DNA from: Actinomycetota bacterium
GTDB lineage: Bacteria; Actinomycetota; Acidimicrobiia; Acidimicrobiales; UBA8592
Direction: 5' to 3'
Assembly: GCA_002712415.1 (NCBI GenBank)
Contig: PATO01000024.1
Location: forward strand, 14,327-21,264
DNA: 6,938 nt
This document shows, in pieces, positions 1-5,912 of this stretch. Below the pieces are notes generated by a model. It saw only the letters and a program-made list of their open reading frames with translations, was not told the DNA's origin and did not search any database. The position numbers were made by a program, and so were the translations under genes. Position 1 is the first letter of the stretch. Each line of letters begins with the position of its first letter.

Positions 1-750
1 CTGGCTGTAATTATTGCGGTTTTAGGGTCTCTCTTTAGAACTCCTAAACGAAAAGATCTGACCTATCTTTCAATAGGGCTCGTTTTCGGAGTGATAGTTC
101 AGGTTATTGTCGGAGCTCTTGTGGTTCGCGAACATCTTCCTCCAAGCTTGGTGATTACTCATTTTCTTGTTTCTATGATCCTGGTTTGGAATGCAGTTGA
201 ACTGGATCATAGGTCTCGGCTACCTGACAGAACCACAAAGCCACTCTCTAATGAAACATTAAAGCGGTTGACAAAGTTGCTTCTTGCAGTCGGCGTGATT
301 GTTATCGTAACTGGGACTATTGTGACCGGTTCAGGCCCCCACAGTGGCGCTGAAAAGGAACAAATACTAGAGGCGCTAGAAAACCAAGGAGAAACCTCAG
401 CAATCTCAACATTGGAAGTCGAGGTTGAGAGACTTCCCTTTGACGTGCCTGATGTCGCAAGAATACATAGCATCAGCGTTATGGTTTTTCTTCTTCTCAC
501 GCTAAGACTGCTGTTCTTCATTAAACGAAATTTTCCAACATTACTACCTAATAGCCAAAATTTGATAGCTGCTATAATCGTTCAAGCTGGAATTGGGTAT
601 CTCCAATATTTCACTGGTGTTCCTGCCCTTCTTGTTGGAATACACGTCGCCGGAGCAACTTTGATTTGGGTTATGATTTTGAGACTGTACCTCGCAGTTC
701 ATCAGCCAATTCCAAAGAAAAGCAAAATTGCATCTCAAAGCCCTACATAA
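1..750 (+). CDS. ctaA: Heme A synthase CtaA/COX15 family, 5' partial
   Basis: The frame is open from the first base of the window to a TAA at 748-750, so the gene begins upstream and 249 codons are visible. CtaA oxidises the methyl group of heme O to give heme A for aa3-type cytochrome oxidase, in the cytoplasmic membrane. Several hydrophobic segments are seen, with histidines in the expected places: H54 (ITHFLVSM), H114 in the loop TGSGPHSG, H157 (RIHSIS) and H216 (GIHVAGA), numbering from the first in-window codon. H54 and H114 lie in the first visible half, H157 and H216 in the second; these four match the family's heme-ligand histidines. The GSGPHSG loop is typical of actinobacterial members. 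An acidic periplasmic loop of about 35 residues separates H114 from H157. The tail is hydrophilic and lysine-rich. The missing N-terminus would hold the first one or two membrane segments. The next gene, clpS, is unrelated in function. Confidence 0.9.
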   Translation: MAVIIAVLGSLFRTPKRKDLTYLSIGLVFGVIVQVIVGALVVREHLPPSLVITHFLVSMILVWNAVELDHRSRLPDRTTKPLSNETLKRLTKLLLAVGVIVIVTGTIVTGSGPHSGAEKEQILEALENQGETSAISTLEVEVERLPFDVPDVARIHSISVMVFLLLTLRLLFFIKRNFPTLLPNSQNLIAAIIVQAGIGYLQYFTGVPALLVGIHVAGATLIWVMILRLYLAVHQPIPKKSKIASQSPT

Positions 751-772
751 TAAATTCTCAAACCAAGAAGGA

Positions 773-1078
773 ATGAATTTCACCTACGCATCAAGTGGAT
801 CAACAGTTGTCCAAGAAAAGCACGAAGGAAAAATCAAACCTGAGTTTGGCAAAGAATGGGTTGTGATTGTTTGGAATGATCCAGTAAATCTCATGTCGTA
901 TGTAACCTTTGTCTTTCAGAAGCTATTCGGATACTCAAAAGAGGAAGCCACAAGACTAATGTTAGATGTTCACCACAAAGGAAAAGCAGTTGTTTCGCGT
1001 GGAACCAAAGAAAAGTCCGAACTTGACGTTTTCCAATTACATGAGTACGGGCTCTGGGCGACCATGAGGCAGGACTAG
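773..1078 (+). CDS. clpS: ATP-dependent Clp protease adaptor ClpS
   Basis: A 101-residue ClpS, the cytoplasmic adaptor that binds N-degron substrates and delivers them to ClpA/ClpC-ClpP. The family core is intact: WNDPVN at residues 34-39 (the loop that contacts the substrate alpha-amino group), [14 protein letters not shown] at 42-55, HHKG at 67-70 (including the histidine of the N-degron pocket) and [10 protein letters not shown] at 89-98 near the C-terminus. The length is normal for actinobacterial ClpS. I chose the ATG at 773, preceded at once by AAGAAGGA, although the spacing is very short. An in-frame TTG at 728 would add 15 residues overlapping the end of ctaA, with no family support. 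The gene is followed after 6 bases by a DUF2017 gene, a pairing typical of Actinomycetota, so the two are probably co-transcribed. Confidence 0.93.
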   Translation: MNFTYASSGSTVVQEKHEGKIKPEFGKEWVVIVWNDPVNLMSYVTFVFQKLFGYSKEEATRLMLDVHHKGKAVVSRGTKEKSELDVFQLHEYGLWATMRQD

Positions 1079-1084
1079 GGAAAA

Positions 1085-1546
1085 ATGAAGATTACAAAAA
1101 CTGACGCAGGTTCACTTTCAATACATTTTGATGAAATAGAGAAAGAAATTCTGAATGATTTAACACAAGATCTTTTAGTGAAACTAGGGAATGAAGATCC
1201 CCAAGCTTCGATACCGAGACTATTTCCGGAAGCAATTCTGAATCAGCCTGATTTGGATTCTGAATACAGAGCGATGACAGCGCACCAATTGGAGAATTCA
1301 CATCGGAAAGCATTAGAAGCTTTAAATTCACTGACTTCAGAAAAGGAAACCTCGTTGGATGATTTGATTTTAGTAATAAAGGGATTGAATATCATCCGCC
1401 TAGAATTAGGCGAGGAGTTAGACATTGATGATGACTCTGAAAGTCCACTGGTAGATGACAGCAACCACTATAGGTTATGGATGATCTTTCAATATCTAGG
1501 CCAATTGCTCTTTCAATGCGTTGAAGAACTTGAACGAAACTTTTAA
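1085..1546 (+). CDS. DUF2017 family protein, partner gene of clpS
   Basis: A 153-residue, mostly helical, acidic, soluble protein with no membrane segment or signal peptide. It matches the DUF2017 pattern found next to clpS in Actinomycetota: RLFPEA at residues 45-50, a helix after it with EYRAMT and QLENSHRKALEAL, LNIIRLELGEEL at 101-112, an acidic linker at 113-125 rich in Asp, and a closing helix starting at W132 (LWMIFQYLGQLL). The ATG at 1085 follows AGGGA at 1077-1081. No biochemical function is established for the family to my knowledge. Its constant position behind clpS suggests a link to regulated proteolysis, but that is inference. The next plus-strand genes are tRNAs, more than 80 bases away. 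Confidence 0.88.
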   Translation: MKITKTDAGSLSIHFDEIEKEILNDLTQDLLVKLGNEDPQASIPRLFPEAILNQPDLDSEYRAMTAHQLENSHRKALEALNSLTSEKETSLDDLILVIKGLNIIRLELGEELDIDDDSESPLVDDSNHYRLWMIFQYLGQLLFQCVEELERNF

Positions 1547-1629
1547 AGAAATGAAAATGTTTCTACATATAGCGCCAAAGGTCCTTTCAGGTTTGGTATC
1601 GTGACTGAACCTAATCATTTAGGTGTCCC
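1547..1629 (+). other. Spacer before tRNA-Glu with small inverted repeats
   Basis: This 83-base spacer carries an 11-base palindrome (AAAGG, T, CCTTT at 1577-1587) and a perfect 6-bp stem, ACCTAA/TTAGGT at 1609-1614 and 1619-1624, with a TCAT loop. A competing 5-bp stem, AGGTT (1589-1593) with AACCT (1608-1612), shares bases with the latter. It should contain the tRNA promoter or the end of the clpS-DUF2017 transcript, but I found no convincing -35/-10 pair and no T-tract terminator. Confidence 0.35.
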
Positions 1630-1702
1630 GCCCCGTTCGTCTAGCGGCCTAGGACGCTGGCCTTTCACGCCGGTAACACGGGTTCAAATCCCGTACGGGG
1701 TA
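1630..1702 (+). tRNA. tRNA-Glu (anticodon TTC)
   Basis: A complete 73-base cloverleaf. The acceptor stem GCCCCGT (1630-1636) pairs with ACGGGGT (1695-1701), with a G-T pair at position 1-72, and A1702 is the discriminator. The D stem is GTCT/GGAC. The anticodon stem CTGGC/GCCGG closes the loop CTTTCAC, with anticodon TTC at 1664-1666. The T stem ACGGG/CCCGT closes the loop TTCAAAT. CCA is not encoded; the bases after the discriminator are CAA. The G1-T72 closing pair is, as far as I recall, also seen in other actinobacterial tRNA-Glu genes. Confidence 0.97.
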
Positions 1703-1826
1703 CAAATACACTTCAGTGTGATTTAAATTGGTTTATTCAGTTTGATAGCGTAGAGTGTCAACCGGTTCTTAGAACCAAAAATCGCCTTAAGGTGATCCTT
1801 AACAAAGTAATATCTGTTAAGAATAC
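1703..1826 (+). other. tRNA-Glu to tRNA-Asp spacer with serial stem-loops
   Basis: The spacer holds four short inverted repeats in a row: ACAC/GTGT at 1708-1719, GGTTC/GAACC at 1764-1776, ATCGCC/GGTGAT at 1781-1796 (one G-T pair, TTAA loop), and CTTAACA/TGTTAAG at 1798-1804 and 1815-1821. The last has a 10-base loop containing TAATAT (1808-1813), which could serve as a weak -10 box for tRNA-Asp, though no good -35 lies upstream. These may be processing structures in a polycistronic tRNA transcript or parts of a promoter; the sequence alone does not decide. Confidence 0.35.
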
Positions 1827-1904
1827 GGTCCCGTGGTGCAGTTTGGAGTGCACGCCGCCCTGTCAAGGCGGAGGTCGCGGGTTCAAATCCCGTCGGGACC
1901 GCCA
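1827..1904 (+). tRNA. tRNA-Asp (anticodon GTC), CCA encoded
   Basis: A complete tRNA. The acceptor stem GGTCCCG (1827-1833) pairs with CGGGACC (1894-1900), with discriminator G1901 followed by an encoded CCA at 1902-1904. The D stem is GTGC/GCAC. The anticodon stem CCGCC/GGCGG holds the loop CTGTCAA with anticodon GTC at 1862-1864. The T arm is GCGGG/CCCGT with one G-T pair and the loop TTCAAAT. It is the only one of the three tRNAs here with a genomic CCA. Confidence 0.97.
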
Positions 1905-1938
1905 CAAATTTTTAATTTAATACTTAAAAATTTTGTGG
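1902..1938 (+). other. AT-rich hairpin between tRNA-Asp and tRNA-Phe
   Basis: The arms at 1902-1915 and 1924-1938 pair over 14 bp with a single bulged T (1931) and an 8-base loop. The base of the left arm is the CCA end of tRNA-Asp, and the right arm ends just before tRNA-Phe at 1940. There is no T-run after the stem, since tRNA-Phe starts at once, so it is not a standard intrinsic terminator. A role in 3'-end processing or in separating the two tRNAs is possible. Confidence 0.5.
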
Positions 1939-1939
1939 G

Positions 1940-2012
1940 GGTCGGGTAGCTCAGTTGGCAGAGCGGCCGCCTGAAAAGCGGTAGGTCACCGGATCGACGC
2001 CGGTCCCGACCA
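1940..2012 (+). tRNA. tRNA-Phe (anticodon GAA)
   Basis: A complete 73-base tRNA. The acceptor stem GGTCGGG (1940-1946) pairs with CCCGACC (2005-2011), and A2012 is the discriminator. The D arm reads AGCTCAGTTGGCAGAGC. The anticodon stem GCCGC/GCGGT closes the loop CTGAAAA, with anticodon GAA at 1973-1975. The T stem ACCGG/CCGGT (1988-1992, 2000-2004) closes the loop ATCGACG, so position 54, nearly always T, is A (base 1993). CCA is not encoded. The Glu-Asp-Phe order agrees with the cluster I recall from mycobacteria. Confidence 0.96.
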
Positions 2013-2013
2013 C

Positions 2014-2047
2014 AGAATGGGTCAGCGGGTAACCGTTGGCCCATTCT
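2014..2047. terminator. 15-bp hairpin with GTAA tetraloop, between tRNA-Phe and sulP
   Basis: Bases 2014-2028 pair without gaps with 2033-2047, including two G-T wobbles (2022/2039 and 2025/2036), around a GTAA loop of the stable GNRA class. It starts two bases after tRNA-Phe and lies 14 bases beyond the stop of the converging sulP gene, which is where a shared terminator would sit. On the plus strand the stem is followed only by CTATTTA, a weak T stretch, and on the minus strand by no T-run. The wobble pairs become A-C mismatches on the minus-strand RNA, so the hairpin is better on the plus strand. Confidence 0.65.
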
Positions 2048-2061
2048 CTATTTATGGTGTG

Positions 2062-3270
2062 TTAGCCTTTAAAGCGCTCAAATAAATAGTTAACCAATGA
2101 CAATATAAGACCGATGATAATACCTCTATCTATTCTTGGGGACGTAAGAATCGTTGCCAAAAGTGTTCCGATAGCGATTAGTGCTTGTCGAGGCCTACTT
2201 TTTATGAGATTTATAAAGTTGCTGGGGATGATTAATTTTATTACCGCCCCGATTACTGTCGCTCCTAAAATTGCGTTAGGTAGCTCAGATAATACTGAAG
2301 TGAAAGGAAGGACTACTAAAACAAAAGCTCCTGTTATAGCTCCAGACCAAGGGGATTCTGCTCCAGCAAATTTATTTAACGAACTGCGGCCGAAGGAACC
2401 GCCGACGGGGAAAGCATTTGAAAGTGCAGCGGCTAAATTGGCTACACCCTGACTGACGAATTCTTTGTTTGGATTCCATGCTGATTTATGGTCTTTGGAA
2501 AATGTTTTTGCTATCGAGGCAGGTTCTGCAAATCCAATTATGGCGATAACGATCGCTGGAAACATAAGTTCCCACGTTGAACCCCAATCAAAACTAAATT
2601 TAAATGGAACGAAACCACCCTTTATTTCCCCTACTACAGGTCCATCATAACTAATCAGATTACTTATTAGTATTCCCGAGATTACAGCCACAAGAACTCC
2701 TGGAAAGAGTCGATGTATTAACTTTCCTCCAAAGAGTACAAAAATTGTTCCAAGTGAAAATAGTATTGATCCAGCTTCCCATTGATTTGGGCTTGTTATT
2801 GCTTCCCACCCTGAGGAGATAATGCCACCAGATAGGTTTTCTAAGCCTAATGACTTTGGTAACTGAGAGCTGATTATCAGAATTGCAGCCCCTGTGGTAA
2901 ATCCCAAAACGACTGCGTCGGTAAGCAAAACCGCAATAAATCCCATTTTGCATATGCCAAGAAAAAGCCGGATCACACCAACCATGAGTGCTAATAAAGC
3001 TGCTAGCTCAATATATTCACCTGAAAATGGCTCTGCAATTCCCTGTAAAGCACCGAATGTGAGTAATGCTGTTAGGGCTACTGGACCTGTCTGAAGATAC
3101 GGAGACGAAGCAAAGATTGCTGCTAGTAATGAGGGGAACCCGGCAGCAAATAGACCATATTGAGCTGGCATACCTGCAAGTTCAGCATAAGCTAACCCTT
3201 GCGGGAGGGCCAAAAGGGCCACAGATATACCCGCTATAACATCTCCTGGCGTAGGTTTTTTTAGGTGCAC
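2062..3270 (-). CDS. SulP (SLC26) family anion transporter without STAS domain
   Basis: A 402-residue, very hydrophobic membrane protein of the SulP family, which moves sulfate, bicarbonate or related anions across the cytoplasmic membrane. Signature stretches are ALPQGLAYAELAG at 21-33, TGPVA at 61-65, GFTTGAAI at 123-130, FPVGGSFGRSSLN at 287-299 and PNAILGATVIGAV at 331-343. About a dozen membrane segments can be counted by eye. Usual SulP proteins are about 500-600 residues and end in a cytoplasmic STAS domain; this one stops right after the last hydrophobic segment (YLFERFKG). The tRNA cluster starts just beyond, so no detached STAS domain is present downstream. I chose the GTG at 3270 because GGAGGG (complement of 3274-3279) lies 4 bases upstream and the product begins in the usual place. 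Neighbours give no hint of the substrate. Confidence 0.92.
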   Translation of the reverse strand: MHLKKPTPGDVIAGISVALLALPQGLAYAELAGMPAQYGLFAAGFPSLLAAIFASSPYLQTGPVALTALLTFGALQGIAEPFSGEYIELAALLALMVGVIRLFLGICKMGFIAVLLTDAVVLGFTTGAAILIISSQLPKSLGLENLSGGIISSGWEAITSPNQWEAGSILFSLGTIFVLFGGKLIHRLFPGVLVAVISGILISNLISYDGPVVGEIKGGFVPFKFSFDWGSTWELMFPAIVIAIIGFAEPASIAKTFSKDHKSAWNPNKEFVSQGVANLAAALSNAFPVGGSFGRSSLNKFAGAESPWSGAITGAFVLVVLPFTSVLSELPNAILGATVIGAVIKLIIPSNFINLIKSRPRQALIAIGTLLATILTSPRIDRGIIIGLILSLVNYLFERFKG

Positions 3271-3439
3271 TCACCCTCCATACTGAAATAAGTTTCTTGA
3301 AGTCGAAACCCATTACGTATCCAACGTACCTCAGCTACCATTATTTTGACTCCGTATAACGAAACTCTGCGAATCTCTAGACGCATGCTATGCATCTGAA
3401 TCGGGATCTCAATGATAAAGTCATGAAAGAGATTTAGTC
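3271..3439. promoter_or_regulatory. Divergent intergenic region between sulP and the ABC exporter genes
   Basis: This 169-base region must carry the promoters for both outward-facing genes, but I see no convincing -35/-10 pair on either strand. TTGACT at 3346-3351 and TATAAC at 3355-3360 are too close (3-base gap) to work together. On the plus strand, AATCTCT (3372-3378) is complementary to AGAGATT (3428-3434), the purine-rich stretch just before the permease ATG, with a small GCAT/ATGC hairpin in between. This could fold over the ribosome binding site. The SD of sulP sits at 3274-3279 on the opposite strand. Confidence 0.4.
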
Positions 3440-4282
3440 ATGCCAAAATCATCCAACGATCTGAATTTAGAGGGTTTATTTTACCCTGGTTTCCATGGGT
3501 CGTTTATGTCGTATATCTCTAAGCTTGCAGAACGGCGTGAGTTTATTATTAAAGTCCCAAAGCATGAACTTCGTAGCCAGCAAATGGGAACCTTATTAGG
3601 CAATGTTTGGCATTTACTTAACCCAATACTCTCTATAGCTGTTTATGCTCTCATCTTTGGTGTCATTCTAAAAGTAGATAGAGGTGTAAATAACTTTGTT
3701 TCATTCGTTGCAGTAGGTGTTTTTATTTTCTCTTTTACACAAAAGTCTGTCATTACAGGATCGCAAAGCTTAATCAAAAATAGAGGATTGATCAGATCTA
3801 TCAGCTTTCCTAGAGCTCTTCTCCCGATCACATCTGTTACTACTGAATTTCTTGCTTTCCTTCCAGGACTATTTGTCATGTTTATTACATGTCTTGCAAC
3901 TGGGACTAGACCGCAATTGAGTTGGCTTCTAGTACCCATACTCTTAATAGTTCATTTCATTTTCAATACGGGAGTAACACTAATTGCAGCAAGGGCGACA
4001 ACTCACTTTAATGATGTGAAAAATATTCTTCCTTTTGTTTTTCGGCTTCTTTTCTATGGATCGGGAGTTCTCTTTTCCGTTGATGCCTACGTGACAAATG
4101 ATCTAGTGAGGAGCCTGTTCGCGATTAATCCCATCTTTGATTTACTCGAGATTTACAGGTGGGCAATTCTAGGCGGAGACGTATCCTTCGTTGAAGTGAT
4201 CGGTCTTCTCCTCTGGACTGTGGCTTTTTTTACTTTCGGTATCTTCTGGTTCAGGCAAGGAGAATCCTCCTATGGAGTTTGA
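3440..4282 (+). CDS. ABC-2 type glycopolymer export permease (Wzm/TagG-like)
   Basis: A 280-residue membrane subunit of an ABC-2 exporter. The N-terminal 55 residues are cytoplasmic and polar, with the amphipathic stretch that precedes TM1 in this family (RREFIIKVPKHELRSQQMG). Six membrane segments are then seen at about 58-78, 86-104, 128-153, 161-185, 197-214 and 250-271. Family marks are LGNVWHLLNPILSIAVYALIF at 53-73, the KNRGLIRSISFPRALLP stretch at 113-129 and INPIFDLLEIYRWAIL at 229-244. Such permeases pair with a Wzt/TagH ATPase to flip undecaprenyl-linked O-antigen, teichoic acid or, in mycobacteria, galactan (Rv3783). The next gene encodes that ATPase and overlaps by 11 bases, indicating translational coupling. 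The ATG at 3440 has a modest AAAGAGA site 7 bases upstream. Confidence 0.9.
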   Translation: MPKSSNDLNLEGLFYPGFHGSFMSYISKLAERREFIIKVPKHELRSQQMGTLLGNVWHLLNPILSIAVYALIFGVILKVDRGVNNFVSFVAVGVFIFSFTQKSVITGSQSLIKNRGLIRSISFPRALLPITSVTTEFLAFLPGLFVMFITCLATGTRPQLSWLLVPILLIVHFIFNTGVTLIAARATTHFNDVKNILPFVFRLLFYGSGVLFSVDAYVTNDLVRSLFAINPIFDLLEIYRWAILGGDVSFVEVIGLLLWTVAFFTFGIFWFRQGESSYGV

Positions 4283-5027
4283 CAAGAAGATAACGATTCA
4301 CGTGGACAACGTTGTCGTTGACTACAAAGTCTATGTGGATAAACATCTCACACTTCGCCATTTAGCTTCTGCCGGATTTACAGGACGTGAAGCGACCGTT
4401 GTTAATGCTCTCAAAGGTGTAACAAATACGATCTATAGAGGTGAAGTAATCGGAGTTCTTGGTTCAAATGGGTCTGGGAAAAGTACACTCTTGAGTGCTA
4501 TTGCAGGACTCGTACCCCTTGCAAGCGGATCTGTACTTGTTCGTTCTGAACCTGCGTTACTGGGAGTTAATGCTGCATTGAAACCTGAGCTTTCTGGCCA
4601 CCGAAATATTGAAATCGGTGGTTTAGCTATGGGGCTACAACTTCAGGAGATCAACAAGGAATTTAAAAAGATTGAGGAATTCACAGAGTTAGGCGATGCT
4701 CTTTCTCGGCCCCTTCGGACATACTCAAGCGGCATGAGGGCAAGATTGGCCTTTTCAATTGCGACTGTTAGGACCCCAGAAATTCTTCTCATAGATGAGG
4801 CTCTTGCCGTGGGAGATAAAAGTTTCCGTGAGAAAAGTTTGAAGCGAGTACGAGAAATGCAAGCTGAAGCTGGGACCATAGTTATGGTTACTCATAACCT
4901 TGAAGAAATAAAGAAAACTTGCACCCGTGCACTTTGGTTGGAGAACGGTCATTTAAAACTTGATGGAGAAGTTGACTTTGTTATTGACTCGTACAAGCAG
5001 TCATCTCTAGCTGGTGGAAAAGATTAA
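4272..5027 (+). CDS. ABC exporter ATPase for surface glycopolymer (Wzt/TagH-like)
   Basis: A 251-residue nucleotide-binding subunit that powers the permease encoded just upstream. It shows Walker A GSNGSGKST at 64-72, the signature YSSGMRARL at 151-159 (the YSSGM form usual for Wzt/TagH instead of LSGGQ), Walker B ILLIDEAL at 171-178 and the switch histidine H208 in VTHN. The stretch PALLGVNAALKPELSGHRN at 94-112 is close to what I recall from the mycobacterial galactan exporter ATPase Rv3781. The N-terminal extension before Walker A, with VDKHLTLRHL, is typical of the Wzt/TagH group. The protein ends soon after the core, so it lacks the C-terminal carbohydrate-binding domain of long Wzt proteins. 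AAGGAGA at 4257-4263 supports the ATG at 4272, inside the end of the permease gene. Confidence 0.92.
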   Translation: MEFDKKITIHVDNVVVDYKVYVDKHLTLRHLASAGFTGREATVVNALKGVTNTIYRGEVIGVLGSNGSGKSTLLSAIAGLVPLASGSVLVRSEPALLGVNAALKPELSGHRNIEIGGLAMGLQLQEINKEFKKIEEFTELGDALSRPLRTYSSGMRARLAFSIATVRTPEILLIDEALAVGDKSFREKSLKRVREMQAEAGTIVMVTHNLEEIKKTCTRALWLENGHLKLDGEVDFVIDSYKQSSLAGGKD

Positions 5028-5037
5028 TTTCGAGAGA

Positions 5038-5748
5038 CTAAGATTTATCTGCTTGAGAATCGTCATCAGCATCAAGAAGTTTTTCAGCCAGAAACTGATC
5101 ACTTGGGTATGTAATTTTCAAGTTGTTGGACTGGGTAATTGCCAACGCAATTTCTATTTCTGGGAAAAATTTTTTTAGGACTCCACAATCATCTGTTGGT
5201 TTGAAATCTGGGTGCTGTTGCATTTTGGCATAGGCGTCTCGTATCGTTTCATATTTAAATCCTTGAGGTGTCTGAGCCGACCAGAGACTTTCTCTATGGA
5301 GAATTGACGTTACCTTTCCTGATTTAGCTTCCACAATGGTGTCTGTTGCTGGTGTTGCTGTCATAACAGCATCATGGGTTTCAAGTAAGTTAAGGCATGA
5401 ACTGATAATTTGGAAAGATATTAAGGGCCGAGCCGCATCATGTATAAGTACTTTTTCCTGAGAATGTGTTTGAAGGGAAAATAAGGCGTTAGCACTCGAT
5501 TCAGCGCGACTCATTCCGCCATTTACGAACAAAGTGAGTTTTTTATATTTATCCCTTAATCCATGTTCAAATTTTTGAATTTGATTTTCTTTCATTACCA
5601 AGATTATTTCTGTTATCTCACTGTGCTCTTCAAAAGCTTGAAGTGAATATTCAACGATGGCTTTCCCGTTCACTTCTGCAAGTTGTTTCGGCTTTTGTTT
5701 GGAGAATCTCTCACCTGTTCCAGCTGCAAGAATAATAGCAATAGCCAT
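5038..5748 (-). CDS. IspD/TarI-family cytidylyltransferase (copy 1)
   Basis: A 236-residue CTP:alditol-phosphate cytidylyltransferase. Conserved motifs are all present: LAAGTGERF at 7-15 (CTP binding), PKQ at 20-22, HDAARP at 103-108, DT at 136-137, R152, TPQ at 160-162, TDDCGV at 185-190 and LKITYP at 210-215. IspD makes CDP-methylerythritol in isoprenoid synthesis; TarI and the N-terminal half of Acs1/Bcs1 make CDP-ribitol. SLWSAQTPQGF favours IspD, while IRDAYAKM...DFKPTDDCGV resembles the actinobacterial proteins in which this domain is fused to an SDR, so either role is possible. The neighbouring exporter and SDR favour a polymer role; ispF is not adjacent. The acidic C-terminal tail is extra. 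The ATG at 5748 has only a weak GAG before it. It converges on the ATPase gene with a 10-base gap. Confidence 0.85.
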   Translation of the reverse strand: MAIAIILAAGTGERFSKQKPKQLAEVNGKAIVEYSLQAFEEHSEITEIILVMKENQIQKFEHGLRDKYKKLTLFVNGGMSRAESSANALFSLQTHSQEKVLIHDAARPLISFQIISSCLNLLETHDAVMTATPATDTIVEAKSGKVTSILHRESLWSAQTPQGFKYETIRDAYAKMQQHPDFKPTDDCGVLKKFFPEIEIALAITQSNNLKITYPSDQFLAEKLLDADDDSQADKS

Positions 5749-5912
5749 CTCAATACTTTAACTTAATGTTTTGGAGTATTAGGGTAACAATTTTCAGTTA
5801 ATAGATTGGCTTTGATTTATTGATAGTTGAATAAATCTACAAATTACATTTGCTTATCTGTAAGAAGTTCAAGTTCCGTATGCTAGATTTATGGATTGAC
5901 ATCGGAGAATAC
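5749..5912. promoter_or_regulatory. Divergent AT-rich intergenic region between two cytidylyltransferases
   Basis: This region separates two divergently transcribed genes of the same family and must contain a start region for each. It is visibly richer in A and T than the coding flanks. I found no -35/-10 pair with good spacing on either strand. The only clear signal is GGAG at 5904-5907, the ribosome binding site of the plus-strand gene. In-frame codons TTG 5850 and ATG 5880 would extend that gene into this region but lack family support. Confidence 0.4.

Noticed and set aside
728..772. Upstream TTG start that would lengthen ClpS by 15 residues
   Set aside because: The extra residues overlap the end of ctaA and have no family counterpart; the ATG at 773 gives a normal ClpS N-terminus.
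1577..1587. Palindrome AAAGGTCCTTT before tRNA-Glu as an operator
   Set aside because: A single short palindrome in an AT-rich spacer, with no second copy or nearby promoter, is not enough to call a binding site.
1723..1905. Minus-strand open frame of 60 codons whose product begins MAVPTGFEPATSALTG
   Set aside because: It is the antisense of the tRNA-Asp gene. This peptide pattern is a well-known spurious database protein arising from reversed tRNA genes.
2114..3094. Open frames opposite and offset to the SulP gene
   Set aside because: They show no recognisable motifs and their composition mirrors the SulP codons; the minus-strand SulP frame explains the region fully.
3346..3360. TTGACT followed by TATAAC as a promoter for the exporter genes
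   Set aside because: The two boxes are only 3 bases apart, whereas a sigma-70-type promoter needs about 17.
4643..4952. Minus-strand open frames inside the ABC ATPase gene
   Set aside because: They overlap the signature and Walker B coding region of a clear ATPase and have no motifs of their own.
5850..5912. Upstream TTG/ATG starts for the second cytidylyltransferase
   Set aside because: They add 21 or 11 residues before the nucleotide-binding loop, which in this family lies within the first ten or so residues; GGAG at 5904 fits the ATG at 5913.
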